A DNA stretch of 64,000 nucleotides from Pontiellaceae bacterium B1224 (GTDB lineage: Bacteria; Verrucomicrobiota; Kiritimatiellia; Kiritimatiellales; Pontiellaceae), in the NCBI GenBank assembly GCA_029432815.1, contig JAROBA010000017.1:50780-114779 (forward strand), given 5' to 3'. Under the pieces are notes generated by a model. That model saw nothing but the letters and a program-made list of their open reading frames with translations, was not told the DNA's origin and did no database searches. This document shows positions 43,663 through 51,546 of this stretch, one piece after another. A program made the position numbers and the translations under genes. Positions within the stretch are counted from its first letter, which is position 1. Every line of letters begins with the position of its first letter.

Positions 43663-43830
43663 CTAGATATTCCGCTTAAAGACAACACGCTCGTTCATTT
43701 TACCCGTTTCATCCCGGAAGATCCGGCTGTGCGAGATCAGCCCTTCCTCATCGGGCGTTGAAGATTCGTACATTTTCACATCCAGATATTCAATATTTTC
43801 TTCCCTGACCGTATTGTGAATCATGAACAT
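43663..43830 (-). CDS. Small 55-residue protein of unknown function
   Basis: A short reading frame in the gap between yceH and kdgA. MFMIHNTVREENIEYLDVKM begins the protein, which continues with an acidic YESSTPDEEG and ends RVVFKRNI. The ATG at 43830 has GGAG 7 nt upstream, and codon use and amino acid pattern look protein-like (charged, alternating hydrophobic). It has no signal peptide. I do not recognise it. Independent conservation would settle it. Confidence 0.6.
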   Translation of the reverse strand: MFMIHNTVREENIEYLDVKMYESSTPDEEGLISHSRIFRDETGKMNERVVFKRNI

Positions 43831-43922
43831 GACTTTTCTCCGTATAAGCGATGCCTGTTCTTATGCCTCCATTGTTAGAAAATCATGAGTATACCGAAGA
43901 TGAGATTGATTAGATTTTGTCT

Positions 43923-43961
43923 AAAAATAAAAACGCCGATTTTCCTAAGAAAACCGGCGTT
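43923..43961 (-). terminator. Terminator after kdgA
   Basis: A 13-bp imperfect stem (43932-43944 with 43949-43961) is followed on the minus strand by a T-rich tail (complement of 43923-43931). It lies 23 bp beyond the kdgA stop. Confidence 0.85.
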
Positions 43962-43983
43962 CTAAAAACAGAAAAAATCGGTC

Positions 43984-44613
43984 TTAAACCTGAGCCGCCC
44001 TGGCCAGCGCGTCTTTCACCTGTTGGGTAATAACACCCCACTGCTTATCAGCAATCTGCTGCTTCGTGGCGAGCCATGACCCGCCGATCGCGCTCACAAC
44101 CGGCACGGAAAGCCACTCGTTCATATTATCGAGGTTCACACCGCCCGTCGGGCAAAACTGAACGCCGAACGGAGCATACGGCGCCGCAAAGTTTTTAAGC
44201 ATATTCACGCCGCCGGCCGCACCCGCCGGGAAAAACTTGAGCATCTTGCAACCGAGCGACAACCCCTGCTCGATTTCAGAAGGCGTCATCACCCCTGGAA
44301 TAAAGAGCGTATTATTGTCCTGGAAATATTTCACCGTATCCGGATTCAGTCCGGGAGCCAGACCGAAGCTCACACCGACATCGATGCACATTTTTGCCTG
44401 ATCCGGCGTCACTACGGTTCCCGCACCCAGCAGTATTTCCGGTAGCGCCTTTTTAATGTTCGCCAGCGCCTGCGGAGCGGCCGCCGTGCGGCAGGTCACC
44501 TCAATCACATCCATTCCACCGGCCAGCAGCGCTTCTCCCAGCGGAACTGCATCGTTGGCATCATCAATCACAATCACCGGAATCACCGGGCGTTTCAAAA
44601 GTTCGTTCAACAT
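43984..44613 (-). CDS. kdgA: 2-dehydro-3-deoxy-phosphogluconate aldolase
   Basis: About 209 residues of a class I aldolase that splits KDPG to pyruvate and glyceraldehyde-3-phosphate. IEVTCRTAAAP (catalytic Glu), LLGAGTVVTPDQAK, then KFFPAGAAGGVNMLK (Schiff-base Lys in the KFFPA motif) and FCPTGGVN are diagnostic. ATG 44613 is chosen because AGGAG is 6 nt upstream and the enzyme's normal N terminus MLNELLKRPVIPV starts there. The frame is open for 49 more codons, but these come from the heptad-repeat spacer and the end of kdgK. Confidence 0.95.
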   Translation of the reverse strand: MLNELLKRPVIPVIVIDDANDAVPLGEALLAGGMDVIEVTCRTAAAPQALANIKKALPEILLGAGTVVTPDQAKMCIDVGVSFGLAPGLNPDTVKYFQDNNTLFIPGVMTPSEIEQGLSLGCKMLKFFPAGAAGGVNMLKNFAAPYAPFGVQFCPTGGVNLDNMNEWLSVPVVSAIGGSWLATKQQIADKQWGVITQQVKDALARAAQV

Positions 44614-44643
44614 AATAAATCTCCTGTTCGTCTGTAGTTCAAA

Positions 44644-44671
44644 CACTAAGACACGAAGTGCACAAAGAGAA
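44644..44671. repeat. 7-bp-period degenerate array, kdgK-kdgA gap (left arm)
   Basis: CACTAAG, ACACGAA, GTGCACA, AAGAGAA. With the array at 44686 it forms an imperfect inverted repeat that could fold in the kdgK-kdgA transcript. Confidence 0.6.
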
Positions 44672-44685
44672 TCTGGTTTTAATAA

Positions 44686-44713
44686 CTTAGAGTCCTTAGT
44701 GCCTTCGTGTTTA
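44686..44713. repeat. 7-bp-period degenerate array, kdgK-kdgA gap (right arm)
   Basis: CTTAGAG, TCCTTAG, TGCCTTC, GTGTTTA. It is the approximate inverted partner of the array at 44644. Confidence 0.6.
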
Positions 44714-44716
44714 TTT

Positions 44717-45820
44717 TTAGCGGTCGACTCGCGCGCCGGCACCGGCGACAATCTTTTCAACTTCGTTCAGCGAGGCCATTGTGGTATCGCCCGGCGTGGT
44801 CATGGCCAGCGCACCGTGCGCCGCACCGTATTCAATCGCCTTTTCGGCATCCTGCAGAATCATCAGGCCGTAGATAAAGCCGGAAGCAAAGCTGTCCCCC
44901 CCGCCCACACGGTCCATGATTTCCAGCTCCGGACGATGCGTTGAGGTATAGAACGTTCCATCCACCCAGCACATCGCACCCCAGTCATTCACGGTGGCGG
45001 TTTTAACGCCGCGCATCGTCGTGGCCGTTGCTTTAAAGTTCGGGAACTCAGCCACTGCTTTTTGGATCATCTGCTGGAACGCACCCACTTCGAGATCTGT
45101 CAGGTTGTCATCCGCACCTTCAATCTCGAAACCGAGACACGCCGTGAAATCTTCTTCGTTGCCGATCATCACATCCACCGACTTCGCAATCTCGCGGTTG
45201 ATTTCCTGACACTTTTCAATGCCGCCGAATCCTTTCCAAAGCGAAGGACGATAGTTCAGGTCATAGGAAACAATCGTGCCGTATTTCTTGGCAATACGCG
45301 CCGCTTCAATCACCACATCACCCGTTGTTTCAGAAAGGGCTGCAAAAATGCCGCCTGTGTGGAACCAGCGAACGCCGAGCGTTCCGAAAATGTATTCCCA
45401 GTCAATATCGCCGGCTTTCAGCTGCGAGGCCGCCGTGTTACCGCGGTCGGAACAACCCACTGCACCCCGGATACCGAACCCGCGTTCGGTAAAATTCATG
45501 CCATTACGAACGGTGCGCCCGATGCCGTCATAATCCATCCATTTAATCAGCGATGTATCCACGCCGCCCTGCAGGATGAAATCCTCCATCAGCATGCCGA
45601 CGTCATTTTTTGCGAAGGCCGTCACCACCGCCGCGCGCTGGCCGAAACAGCGGCGCAGACCGCGGGCCACATTATATTCGCCGCCGCCTTCCCACGCCTT
45701 GAATTGGCGTGCCGTGCGGATGCGGCCTTCGCCGGGATCAAGACGAAGCATCACTTCGCCTAAAGAAAGAATATCGTATTTGCAGTCAGCTGCAGGTCTC
45801 AGTTTAATTTTGCTCATCAT
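44717..45820 (-). CDS. kdgK: 2-keto-3-deoxygluconate kinase (PfkB family)
   Basis: A 367-residue sugar kinase. ILSLGEVMLRLDPGEGRI, the GG motif GGGEYNVARGL and the C-terminal catalytic RVGGGDSFASGFIYGLM (Asp base in the DxxGAGDxF-like motif) place it in the PfkB family. The LGEVMLRL N terminus and the adjacency to kdgA indicate KDG as substrate. It would supply KDPG from uronates released by the GH88 and related enzymes. AAGGAG stands upstream; the start may be 45820 or 45817. Confidence 0.92.
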   Translation of the reverse strand: MMSKIKLRPAADCKYDILSLGEVMLRLDPGEGRIRTARQFKAWEGGGEYNVARGLRRCFGQRAAVVTAFAKNDVGMLMEDFILQGGVDTSLIKWMDYDGIGRTVRNGMNFTERGFGIRGAVGCSDRGNTAASQLKAGDIDWEYIFGTLGVRWFHTGGIFAALSETTGDVVIEAARIAKKYGTIVSYDLNYRPSLWKGFGGIEKCQEINREIAKSVDVMIGNEEDFTACLGFEIEGADDNLTDLEVGAFQQMIQKAVAEFPNFKATATTMRGVKTATVNDWGAMCWVDGTFYTSTHRPELEIMDRVGGGDSFASGFIYGLMILQDAEKAIEYGAAHGALAMTTPGDTTMASLNEVEKIVAGAGARVDR

Positions 45821-45919
45821 CGCTCTCCTTGTAATAAATTAGGCAAACACCTTACTGATTGCGGAGAAAATGTGAATACGTATTTAACGCATAAGTTCGG
45901 CCAATATGCGAAACTCTCT

Positions 45920-47083
45920 TTATTCCACAAAGCGGAACTTTTTCCGATAGCTGGAAGGCGTGGTTCCGGTTTCCTGCTTAAAGGCCTGATTAAAACGTTC
46001 GCGGGTGACATAGCCGCAGGATTCAGCCAGATATTCAATCAGCATATCGGTTTCCTTCAACAGCTGGCAGGCGCGCTGAATCCGTTCGCGGCGGATGGAA
46101 TCGTGTACGGAAATCTGCAGCAGCGAGCGGAAGCGGTTTTCCAATGTGCGCCGCCCCACATGGGCCGCTCTTGCCACATCGTCCACCAGCACGGGTCGAT
46201 GCGCATTCTCTCGGATAAACTTCAGCGCTTCCGCCACGGCCTGATCGGCCACAGCCGTCAGATCGGTTGAATGCCGTTCAACAATCTGTTCGGGAGAAAT
46301 ACGAACGGGTTCAGCGGGCGCAGCCTCCCCTTTCATCAGTTTATCCAGCATCTGCGCCGCCTGCCAGCCAACGCGGGCCGCGCCCAGCTCAATGCTCGAC
46401 ATCTGTGGGTGGAGCATTTCGCAGGCAAACCGTCCGTTATTCACCCCGAGCACACAGACATCCTCCGGCACGCGCAGGCCGCCATCGATGCAGGCGTCGA
46501 TCACGACCCGCCCCACCGGATCTTCCGTGGCCAGCACTCCAACAGGTCCATCCCCTTCGAGACGCTCAATTTCGGAAGCAATGTTCTGAATGGCCTGGCG
46601 CGACTTCAGTTCCAAACATTGGAACCCCCGCTCCGCCAGCACCGCCAGATAAGCCTCATATTTCAACGTGGCATCGCCGAAAACCCGGCGGCCGGTAATG
46701 GCAAAGCGGCGGATTCCTTTCCCGATAAAATAGTCGGCCGCCATGCAACCGATTTCATGATTGTCCACCACAACGGATGCATTCGGCAGTTCAGCAAAGC
46801 GACCGAAAATATTGACCGCCGGAATGCCGCGTTTCCAAAGTTTGGAAACCGCCGCCTGATCCAGCATGCCGATTACGCCATTGCCCGACCATTTTTTCAG
46901 ATCGGCGAGCGACACCTCCGGCGCACCGTGCGGCGCATAGAACCGCCAGTTTCCCTGCTGGAATCCGTACTGCGCAACCCCTTCCGCCACATCGCGTACG
47001 AACGGGTTCGCATAATCCATAGCCAATGCAATTTCAATTGAGTCCAACGCGCTCTCCGTTCTAACCACCCTCATCAACATCAT
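45920..47083 (-). CDS. XylR/AraC-type transcriptional regulator
   Basis: 387 residues. Residues about 15-270 are a LacI-like periplasmic-binding fold (IALAMDYANPFVRDVAEGV; VGVLATEDPVGRVVIDACIDGGLRVPEDVCVLGVNN in segments). Residues about 285-385 are an AraC helix-turn-helix pair (VDDVARAAHVGRRTLENRFR, YLAESCGYVTRERFNQAFK). This XylR-like layout senses a sugar and activates catabolic genes. It lies upstream of kdgK-kdgA and divergent from the DUF2231-cytochrome gene. Two palindromes encode FQCLE and SKLWK. Confidence 0.93.
   Translation of the reverse strand: MMLMRVVRTESALDSIEIALAMDYANPFVRDVAEGVAQYGFQQGNWRFYAPHGAPEVSLADLKKWSGNGVIGMLDQAAVSKLWKRGIPAVNIFGRFAELPNASVVVDNHEIGCMAADYFIGKGIRRFAITGRRVFGDATLKYEAYLAVLAERGFQCLELKSRQAIQNIASEIERLEGDGPVGVLATEDPVGRVVIDACIDGGLRVPEDVCVLGVNNGRFACEMLHPQMSSIELGAARVGWQAAQMLDKLMKGEAAPAEPVRISPEQIVERHSTDLTAVADQAVAEALKFIRENAHRPVLVDDVARAAHVGRRTLENRFRSLLQISVHDSIRRERIQRACQLLKETDMLIEYLAESCGYVTRERFNQAFKQETGTTPSSYRKKFRFVE
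46610..46624. repeat. TTCCA-N5-TGGAA palindrome
   Basis: Exact copy, core AACAT, symmetry extended to GTTCC/GGAAC. It encodes FQCLE in the XylR-type regulator. Confidence 0.85.
46833..46847. repeat. TTCCA-N5-TGGAA palindrome
   Basis: Exact copy, core AAGTT, symmetry extended to 19 bp (GTTTCC/GGAAAC). It encodes SKLWK in the same regulator, in a different frame from the copy at 46610. Confidence 0.85.
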
Positions 47084-47134
47084 GAAGATTTACTCTGGTT
47101 CAGCGATTAACAGATCTATACCGTGGACCGCACC

Positions 47135-48112
47135 ATGAATCCTTTAAAGAAAAAACAGTATCGATTAATGGGGATCGGCGGGGCCACCGCCCTTCTTTTG
47201 GTGCTGCTGCCCGTACTTTTTCCAATGTCTGGAAAGCCCGGCCCGAACGGGGTGGCCGCGCTGGGGCGATTCCACATACTCACCCTGCATTTCCCGATTG
47301 CGCTCGTAATGCTGGTTCCGCTCCTGGAACTGCTCACACGAACGCGCCGGCTGAACAACCTGAAAGTCGCGGTCTATCCGCTGCTGGTTTTGGCCACGCT
47401 TTCCTCCATCGTCGCCTCGGTGCTCGGTTTTATGCTGGCACAGGGCGACGGATTTTCCGGCGCGCTCGTTTCCGACCACATGCGCGCCGGAATCGTCACC
47501 AGCATACTGCTCATCATCACCCTCCTGCTTAAAGAGCTGACCCGGCATAATTCGGGCATGGCATTCCAGGCGGCCTATATCATCACCCTGAGTTTTAGCG
47601 TACTGTCGCTAATCTCCACCAGCCACCACGGGGCTTCGCTCGTACACGGAACTGACTATCTTTACGAAAAACTTCCGCCCGGCCTCCAGCCTCTTTTCAG
47701 CGCAGGAAATCCAGCGCAGCAAGAGATCACCAAGGAGTCAAACGTGTACGACCGTTTAATCCAGCCGATATTCCGCACCCACTGCTACGAGTGCCACAGC
47801 AAAGATAAAAGCAAAGGCGGTTTCCGGATGGATGATTTTGAATTGCTTCTTTCCGGCGGCGACGGCGGCATGCCCGGCATTGAACCCGGTAACCTGGAAG
47901 ATAGCGAAGTCCACTACCGCATCACCTTGCCACCCACAAAAAAGGCCTTCATGCCACCGGCCGGCCACCAACCACTGACGGAAGAGCAGGTTGCTCTCAT
48001 TACCTGGTGGATTCAATCCGGCGCCTCTGCCGAAGCCTCGGTTGCCGATCTTCTACAATCGTATCCTTCAGATCCGGAGAGGGGTCCGACCATCCGTATT
48101 CCTGTACAATAA
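47135..48112 (+). CDS. DUF2231-like membrane protein with C-terminal c-type cytochrome domain
   Basis: About 325 residues. The first half has four to five membrane helices with conserved HILTLHFPIALVMLVPLLE and a later STSHHGASLVHG, the His-bearing pattern of DUF2231 proteins. The second half (about 200-325) is a cytochrome c-like module with one haem site (HCYECHSKD) and GGFRMDDFELLLSGG, LPPTKKAFMPP and EEQVALITWWI. This arrangement is frequent in PVC genomes beside planctomycete-type cytochromes. It probably sits in the membrane with the haem outside. GTG 47123 is an alternative start. Confidence 0.85.
   Translation: MNPLKKKQYRLMGIGGATALLLVLLPVLFPMSGKPGPNGVAALGRFHILTLHFPIALVMLVPLLELLTRTRRLNNLKVAVYPLLVLATLSSIVASVLGFMLAQGDGFSGALVSDHMRAGIVTSILLIITLLLKELTRHNSGMAFQAAYIITLSFSVLSLISTSHHGASLVHGTDYLYEKLPPGLQPLFSAGNPAQQEITKESNVYDRLIQPIFRTHCYECHSKDKSKGGFRMDDFELLLSGGDGGMPGIEPGNLEDSEVHYRITLPPTKKAFMPPAGHQPLTEEQVALITWWIQSGASAEASVADLLQSYPSDPERGPTIRIPVQ
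47220..47234. repeat. TTCCA-N5-TGGAA palindrome
   Basis: Exact copy, core ATGTC. It encodes FPMSG after the first membrane helix of the cytochrome protein. Confidence 0.8.
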
Positions 48113-48214
48113 CCCGTATTTCTCCTCTTCATTGTCCATATTCACCGACACTGGGCGTTCTCTTCCCAAACGCTTTAACACCGCATTGCATCAGTAGAAA
48201 CCGGGAAATTGAAG

Positions 48215-49585
48215 ATGAAACCAATTAACAGACGCTCTTTTCAGAAAACCGCGGCGGCGGCCTCCGTCGCCTTTCCAATGTTTAGCATCGGCAAATCGGG
48301 GCAGTCGGCCAACAGCAAAGTCAATGTCGCCATGATCGGCGCCGGTAATATTGCATCGCAGGCGTATGGCGGAACACAGGACGAAAATATTGTTGCGCTG
48401 TGTGATGTGGATTCGAACATGATTGATAGTAATCTGGATAGGCACCCAGATAACCGTTCTGCGAAACGCTTCACCGACTTCCGCGTTATGCTGGATAAAA
48501 TGGGCAAGGACATTGATATGGTCTGTGTCAACACGCCCGACCACACCCACTTTGCGGCGACGATGGCCGCCATGGAATGCGGCATTCACGTTTTCACCCA
48601 GAAGCCGCTGGTCCACAATATCTGGCAGGCCCGCACGCTGAAAAAAGCTAAAGACAAATACAAGGTGCTCACCAACATGGGTAATCAGGGCCACACCTTC
48701 AACGGTATCCGCCAACTGAAGGAATGGTACGACTACGGCATCTTCGGACAGATTACTGAGGCTCACAGCTACATTAACGGCCCGGACTGGAACGGTCGTT
48801 ATTTCGAGAAACCGTCTGACCTTCCGCCGCCCAAAGATCCCATACCAAAAACGCTCGATTGGGATCTATGGCAGGGACCGACCGGTCCCACCACCTTCAA
48901 CCACCTTTACCATCCGAAAAAATGGCGCGGGTTTAACAGCTATGGAACCGGCACCTTCGGCGACTGGTTCTGTCATGTGGCCGACGCACCGATCTGGCTC
49001 CTCGACCTCTATGAACCGGTGGCCATCGAAGCCGAAAAAGTGGAAGGCGGCAACGAGTGGATGGTGGCCGACGGCTGCCGAGTGCGTTTTGACTTCGAGC
49101 GGCGGGGCGACAAAGCGCCGTGCACGTTCTATTGGTATAACGGCGACCCCGAACTATTCCAGCCTCAGGTCCCGAAAGACTGGAGCTGGCCCGGCAAAAA
49201 ACCGGCATCGGGAACATTTTATCACGGCACCAAAAACAACGGGTACACCGATGCCCGCTCCAACAACCCGCGGCTTGCCGACAAAGAAGCGGCCATCGAG
49301 TTTAAAAAGGCCGGATATCCGGACGAAATATATCCACGCATCAAAGGCGGGCCGATTCTTGAACTGGTGAACGCCATCAAGGGCGGGCCGGAACCGGGAG
49401 CGAACTTCGACTTTGCAGCCCCGTTCACCGAAGTCATGCTGCTCGGCATCCTGGCCGTAAACCATGGCGGCAAAATTGAGTGGGATTCAAAAAAGATCCG
49501 AATTACCAATCGGCCGGAACTGAATCAATATCTGAAAGATCCGGTACGCGAAGGGTGGGAATACGGGGACAATATCTGGCGCTGA
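48215..49585 (+). CDS. Tat-exported Gfo/Idh/MocA family oxidoreductase
   Basis: About 456 residues. The N terminus ([19 protein letters not shown]) is a Tat signal. [18 protein letters not shown] is the Rossmann loop, and [18 protein letters not shown] with [11 protein letters not shown] carries the EKP-like (QKP) motif near the active site. The C-terminal domain is of the GFO_IDH_MocA_C type with [14 protein letters not shown](P)-linked sugar conversion in the periplasm is typical; the exact substrate is unknown. It follows the DUF2231-cytochrome gene by 102 bp on the same strand. Confidence 0.92.
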   Translation: MKPINRRSFQKTAAAASVAFPMFSIGKSGQSANSKVNVAMIGAGNIASQAYGGTQDENIVALCDVDSNMIDSNLDRHPDNRSAKRFTDFRVMLDKMGKDIDMVCVNTPDHTHFAATMAAMECGIHVFTQKPLVHNIWQARTLKKAKDKYKVLTNMGNQGHTFNGIRQLKEWYDYGIFGQITEAHSYINGPDWNGRYFEKPSDLPPPKDPIPKTLDWDLWQGPTGPTTFNHLYHPKKWRGFNSYGTGTFGDWFCHVADAPIWLLDLYEPVAIEAEKVEGGNEWMVADGCRVRFDFERRGDKAPCTFYWYNGDPELFQPQVPKDWSWPGKKPASGTFYHGTKNNGYTDARSNNPRLADKEAAIEFKKAGYPDEIYPRIKGGPILELVNAIKGGPEPGANFDFAAPFTEVMLLGILAVNHGGKIEWDSKKIRITNRPELNQYLKDPVREGWEYGDNIWR

Positions 49586-49604
49586 TCTTCGCGGGCCCAG
49601 AAAC

Positions 49605-49629
49605 AAAAAAAGCCCGCCGATCAAGGCGG
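49605..49629 (-). terminator. Terminator after aspS
   Basis: CCGCC and GGCGG (49614-49618 with 49625-49629) pair around a 6-nt loop, and on the minus strand are followed by a run of seven T (complement of 49605-49611). It lies 35 bp beyond the aspS stop, with two palindromes between. Confidence 0.85.
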
Positions 49630-49631
49630 AC

Positions 49632-49646
49632 TTCCAGACATTGGAA
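49632..49646. repeat. TTCCA-N5-TGGAA palindrome, intergenic
   Basis: Exact copy, core GACAT. It is the first of a close pair, 2 bp from the next. Confidence 0.85.
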
Positions 49647-49648
49647 CG

Positions 49649-49663
49649 TTCCAGAGGTTGGAA
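49649..49663. repeat. TTCCA-N5-TGGAA palindrome, intergenic
   Basis: Exact copy, core GAGGT. It ends one base before the aspS stop codon. Centre-to-centre distance to its partner is 17 bp. Confidence 0.85.
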
Positions 49664-51463
49664 CTATTCTTCAGTTGCCTCGGCTTCCTTCTCCACTTTC
49701 TTCGGAAGCTTGATCTGCAGGTGCAGGTCGCGAATCTGGTTGAATTCAACCTCGCCCGGGGCGCCCATCAGCAGGTCTTGCGCTTTCTGGTTCATCGGGA
49801 ACGCAATCACTTCGCGGATATTCGGTTCATCGGCCAGCAGCATGATAATGCGGTCCACGCCCGGGGCAATACCGGCATGCGGCGGAGCGCCATACTGGAA
49901 GGCTTTATAGAGCGCCGGGAACTTGGCTTCGACCACTGACTTGTCGTAGCCGGCAATATCGAATGCCTTGATCATCATTTCCGGGCTGTGGTTACGAACC
50001 GCGCCGGAAGAGAGCTCAGTGCCGTTGCAGACGATGTCGTACTGATAGGCCAGAATTTCGAGCGGATCTTTGTTTTCCAAATCGTCCTTACCGCCCTGCG
50101 GCATGGAGAACGGGTTATGCGAAAACTCAACCTTACCTTCGTCGTCGAGCTCGTACATCGGGAAGTCGACAATCCAGCAGAATTTGAAGACGTCTGGATC
50201 AATGAGCTCGAGCTGTTTACCGAGCTCGTCGCGAACTGATGCCGCAATGGCCGTCGCTTCTTTTGCTTTGTCAGCAATAAAGAACATCACATCGCCATCT
50301 TCCGCACCGCCCATTTCCTTGAGCGCATCCATGGTTTCCGCTGAAAGGAATTTGGCAATCGGGCTCTGTACTTCGCCGTCGATCCAGCGCAGATAACCGA
50401 GGCCCTTGGAGCCGACGCCCTGAGCAAATTTGATCAGATCGTCGAAGAACTTGCGGGATCGTCCGGCACAGCCTTTGGCAGCAATGGTTTTAACCACGCC
50501 ACCGGAAGCAACCACACCGGCAAAAGCTTTAAAGTCGCATCCGCGGAACAGCTCAGACGCATCCTGAATGATCAGCGGGTTGCGCAGGTCCGGCTTGTCG
50601 GAACCATACTTATCCATCGCTTCTTTATAAGGCAGACGCTTGAACGGAATATCGTCGATGGTCTTGTCGGAAAACTCGGAGAAGATTTTATGCAGCACCT
50701 TTTCATTTACTTCGAAAACGTCTTCCTGCGTGGCGAAGGCCATTTCCATATCGAGCTGATAGAACTCGCCCGGAGAACGATCGGCGCGGGCATCTTCATC
50801 GCGGAAGCACGGGGCAATCTGGAAATAACGGTCGAAACCGGAGGTCATCAGCAGCTGCTTGAACTGCTGGGGGGCCTGCGGCAGCGCATAGAATTTACCG
50901 GGGTGAACGCGGCTCGGCACCAGATAGTCGCGTGCGCCTTCCGGCGAACTGTTGGTCAGGATCGGCGTCTGGATTTCCATGAAGCCTTCGCCGGTCATCA
51001 GTTCGCGCATACGGGAAATGACTTTAGAGCGGAGCAGGATGTTGTTATGCAGACTCTGGCGACGCAGGTCGAGGAAGCGGTATTCCAGGCGAAGCGTCTC
51101 GTTGCACTCTTCTTCTTTGGAAATCTGGAACGGGATTACTTTCGCTTCGCCGAGCGTTTCCATCTCTTCGGCCACCACTTCAATATCGCCGGTCGCCAAA
51201 CGCGGGTTAACGGCTTCCGGAATACGGGCAACCACTTTCCCAACAAAACAAATGGTGGATTCAACGCGCCAATGCTCAATACCTTTATAGAACGGCTGCG
51301 AAGGATCAATCACGACCTGGGTCAGACCGTAATGGTCGCGCAGATCTATAAAAATGATGCCGCCGTGGTCACGCACACTGTGCACCCAACCGGAAACCTT
51401 CACGGTTTCATCGATGTTTTCTTTTCTCAGTTCGCCGCAAGTATGTGTTCTGTATCTGTGCAT
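49664..51463 (-). CDS. aspS: Aspartyl-tRNA synthetase
   Basis: 599 residues of the bacterial type. The N-terminal OB fold has VSGWVHSVRDHGGIIFIDLRDHYG. Class II motifs follow: LPQAPQQFKQLLMTSGFDRYFQIAPCFRDEDARADR (motif 2, in segments), the bacterial GAD insert, and GIAPGVDRIIMLLADEPNIREVIAFP (motif 3, in segments). It charges tRNA-Asp. It is third in an HU-hisS-aspS transcription unit. Length is typical. Confidence 0.98.
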   Translation of the reverse strand: MHRYRTHTCGELRKENIDETVKVSGWVHSVRDHGGIIFIDLRDHYGLTQVVIDPSQPFYKGIEHWRVESTICFVGKVVARIPEAVNPRLATGDIEVVAEEMETLGEAKVIPFQISKEEECNETLRLEYRFLDLRRQSLHNNILLRSKVISRMRELMTGEGFMEIQTPILTNSSPEGARDYLVPSRVHPGKFYALPQAPQQFKQLLMTSGFDRYFQIAPCFRDEDARADRSPGEFYQLDMEMAFATQEDVFEVNEKVLHKIFSEFSDKTIDDIPFKRLPYKEAMDKYGSDKPDLRNPLIIQDASELFRGCDFKAFAGVVASGGVVKTIAAKGCAGRSRKFFDDLIKFAQGVGSKGLGYLRWIDGEVQSPIAKFLSAETMDALKEMGGAEDGDVMFFIADKAKEATAIAASVRDELGKQLELIDPDVFKFCWIVDFPMYELDDEGKVEFSHNPFSMPQGGKDDLENKDPLEILAYQYDIVCNGTELSSGAVRNHSPEMMIKAFDIAGYDKSVVEAKFPALYKAFQYGAPPHAGIAPGVDRIIMLLADEPNIREVIAFPMNQKAQDLLMGAPGEVEFNQIRDLHLQIKLPKKVEKEAEATEE

Positions 51464-51489
51464 TGTTGTCTCCTTGAGTGACCCGAGAG

Positions 51490-51546
51490 TCGTGAAACGT
51501 GATTTTCCAAGATTTGGAAATCACGTTTCAAGCGTCACGCATCACG
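51490..51546. repeat. 7-bp arrays flanking a palindrome (hisS-aspS gap)
   Basis: TCGTGAA, ACGTGAT on the left and AATCACG, TTTCAAG, CGTCACG, CATCACG on the right surround the palindrome at 51505-51519. The inner 51493-51530 forms a near-perfect 17-bp hairpin with one bulge. The right end overlaps the last residues and stop of hisS (LIRDA). Confidence 0.75.
51505..51519. repeat. TTCCA-N5-TGGAA palindrome, intergenic
   Basis: Exact copy, core AGATT. It is the apex of the long hairpin in the hisS-aspS gap. Confidence 0.85.

Noticed and set aside
44614..44760. 49-codon N-terminal extension of kdgA
   Set aside because: The extension is made of the heptad-repeat spacer and overlaps kdgK. A normal start with AGGAG lies at 44613.
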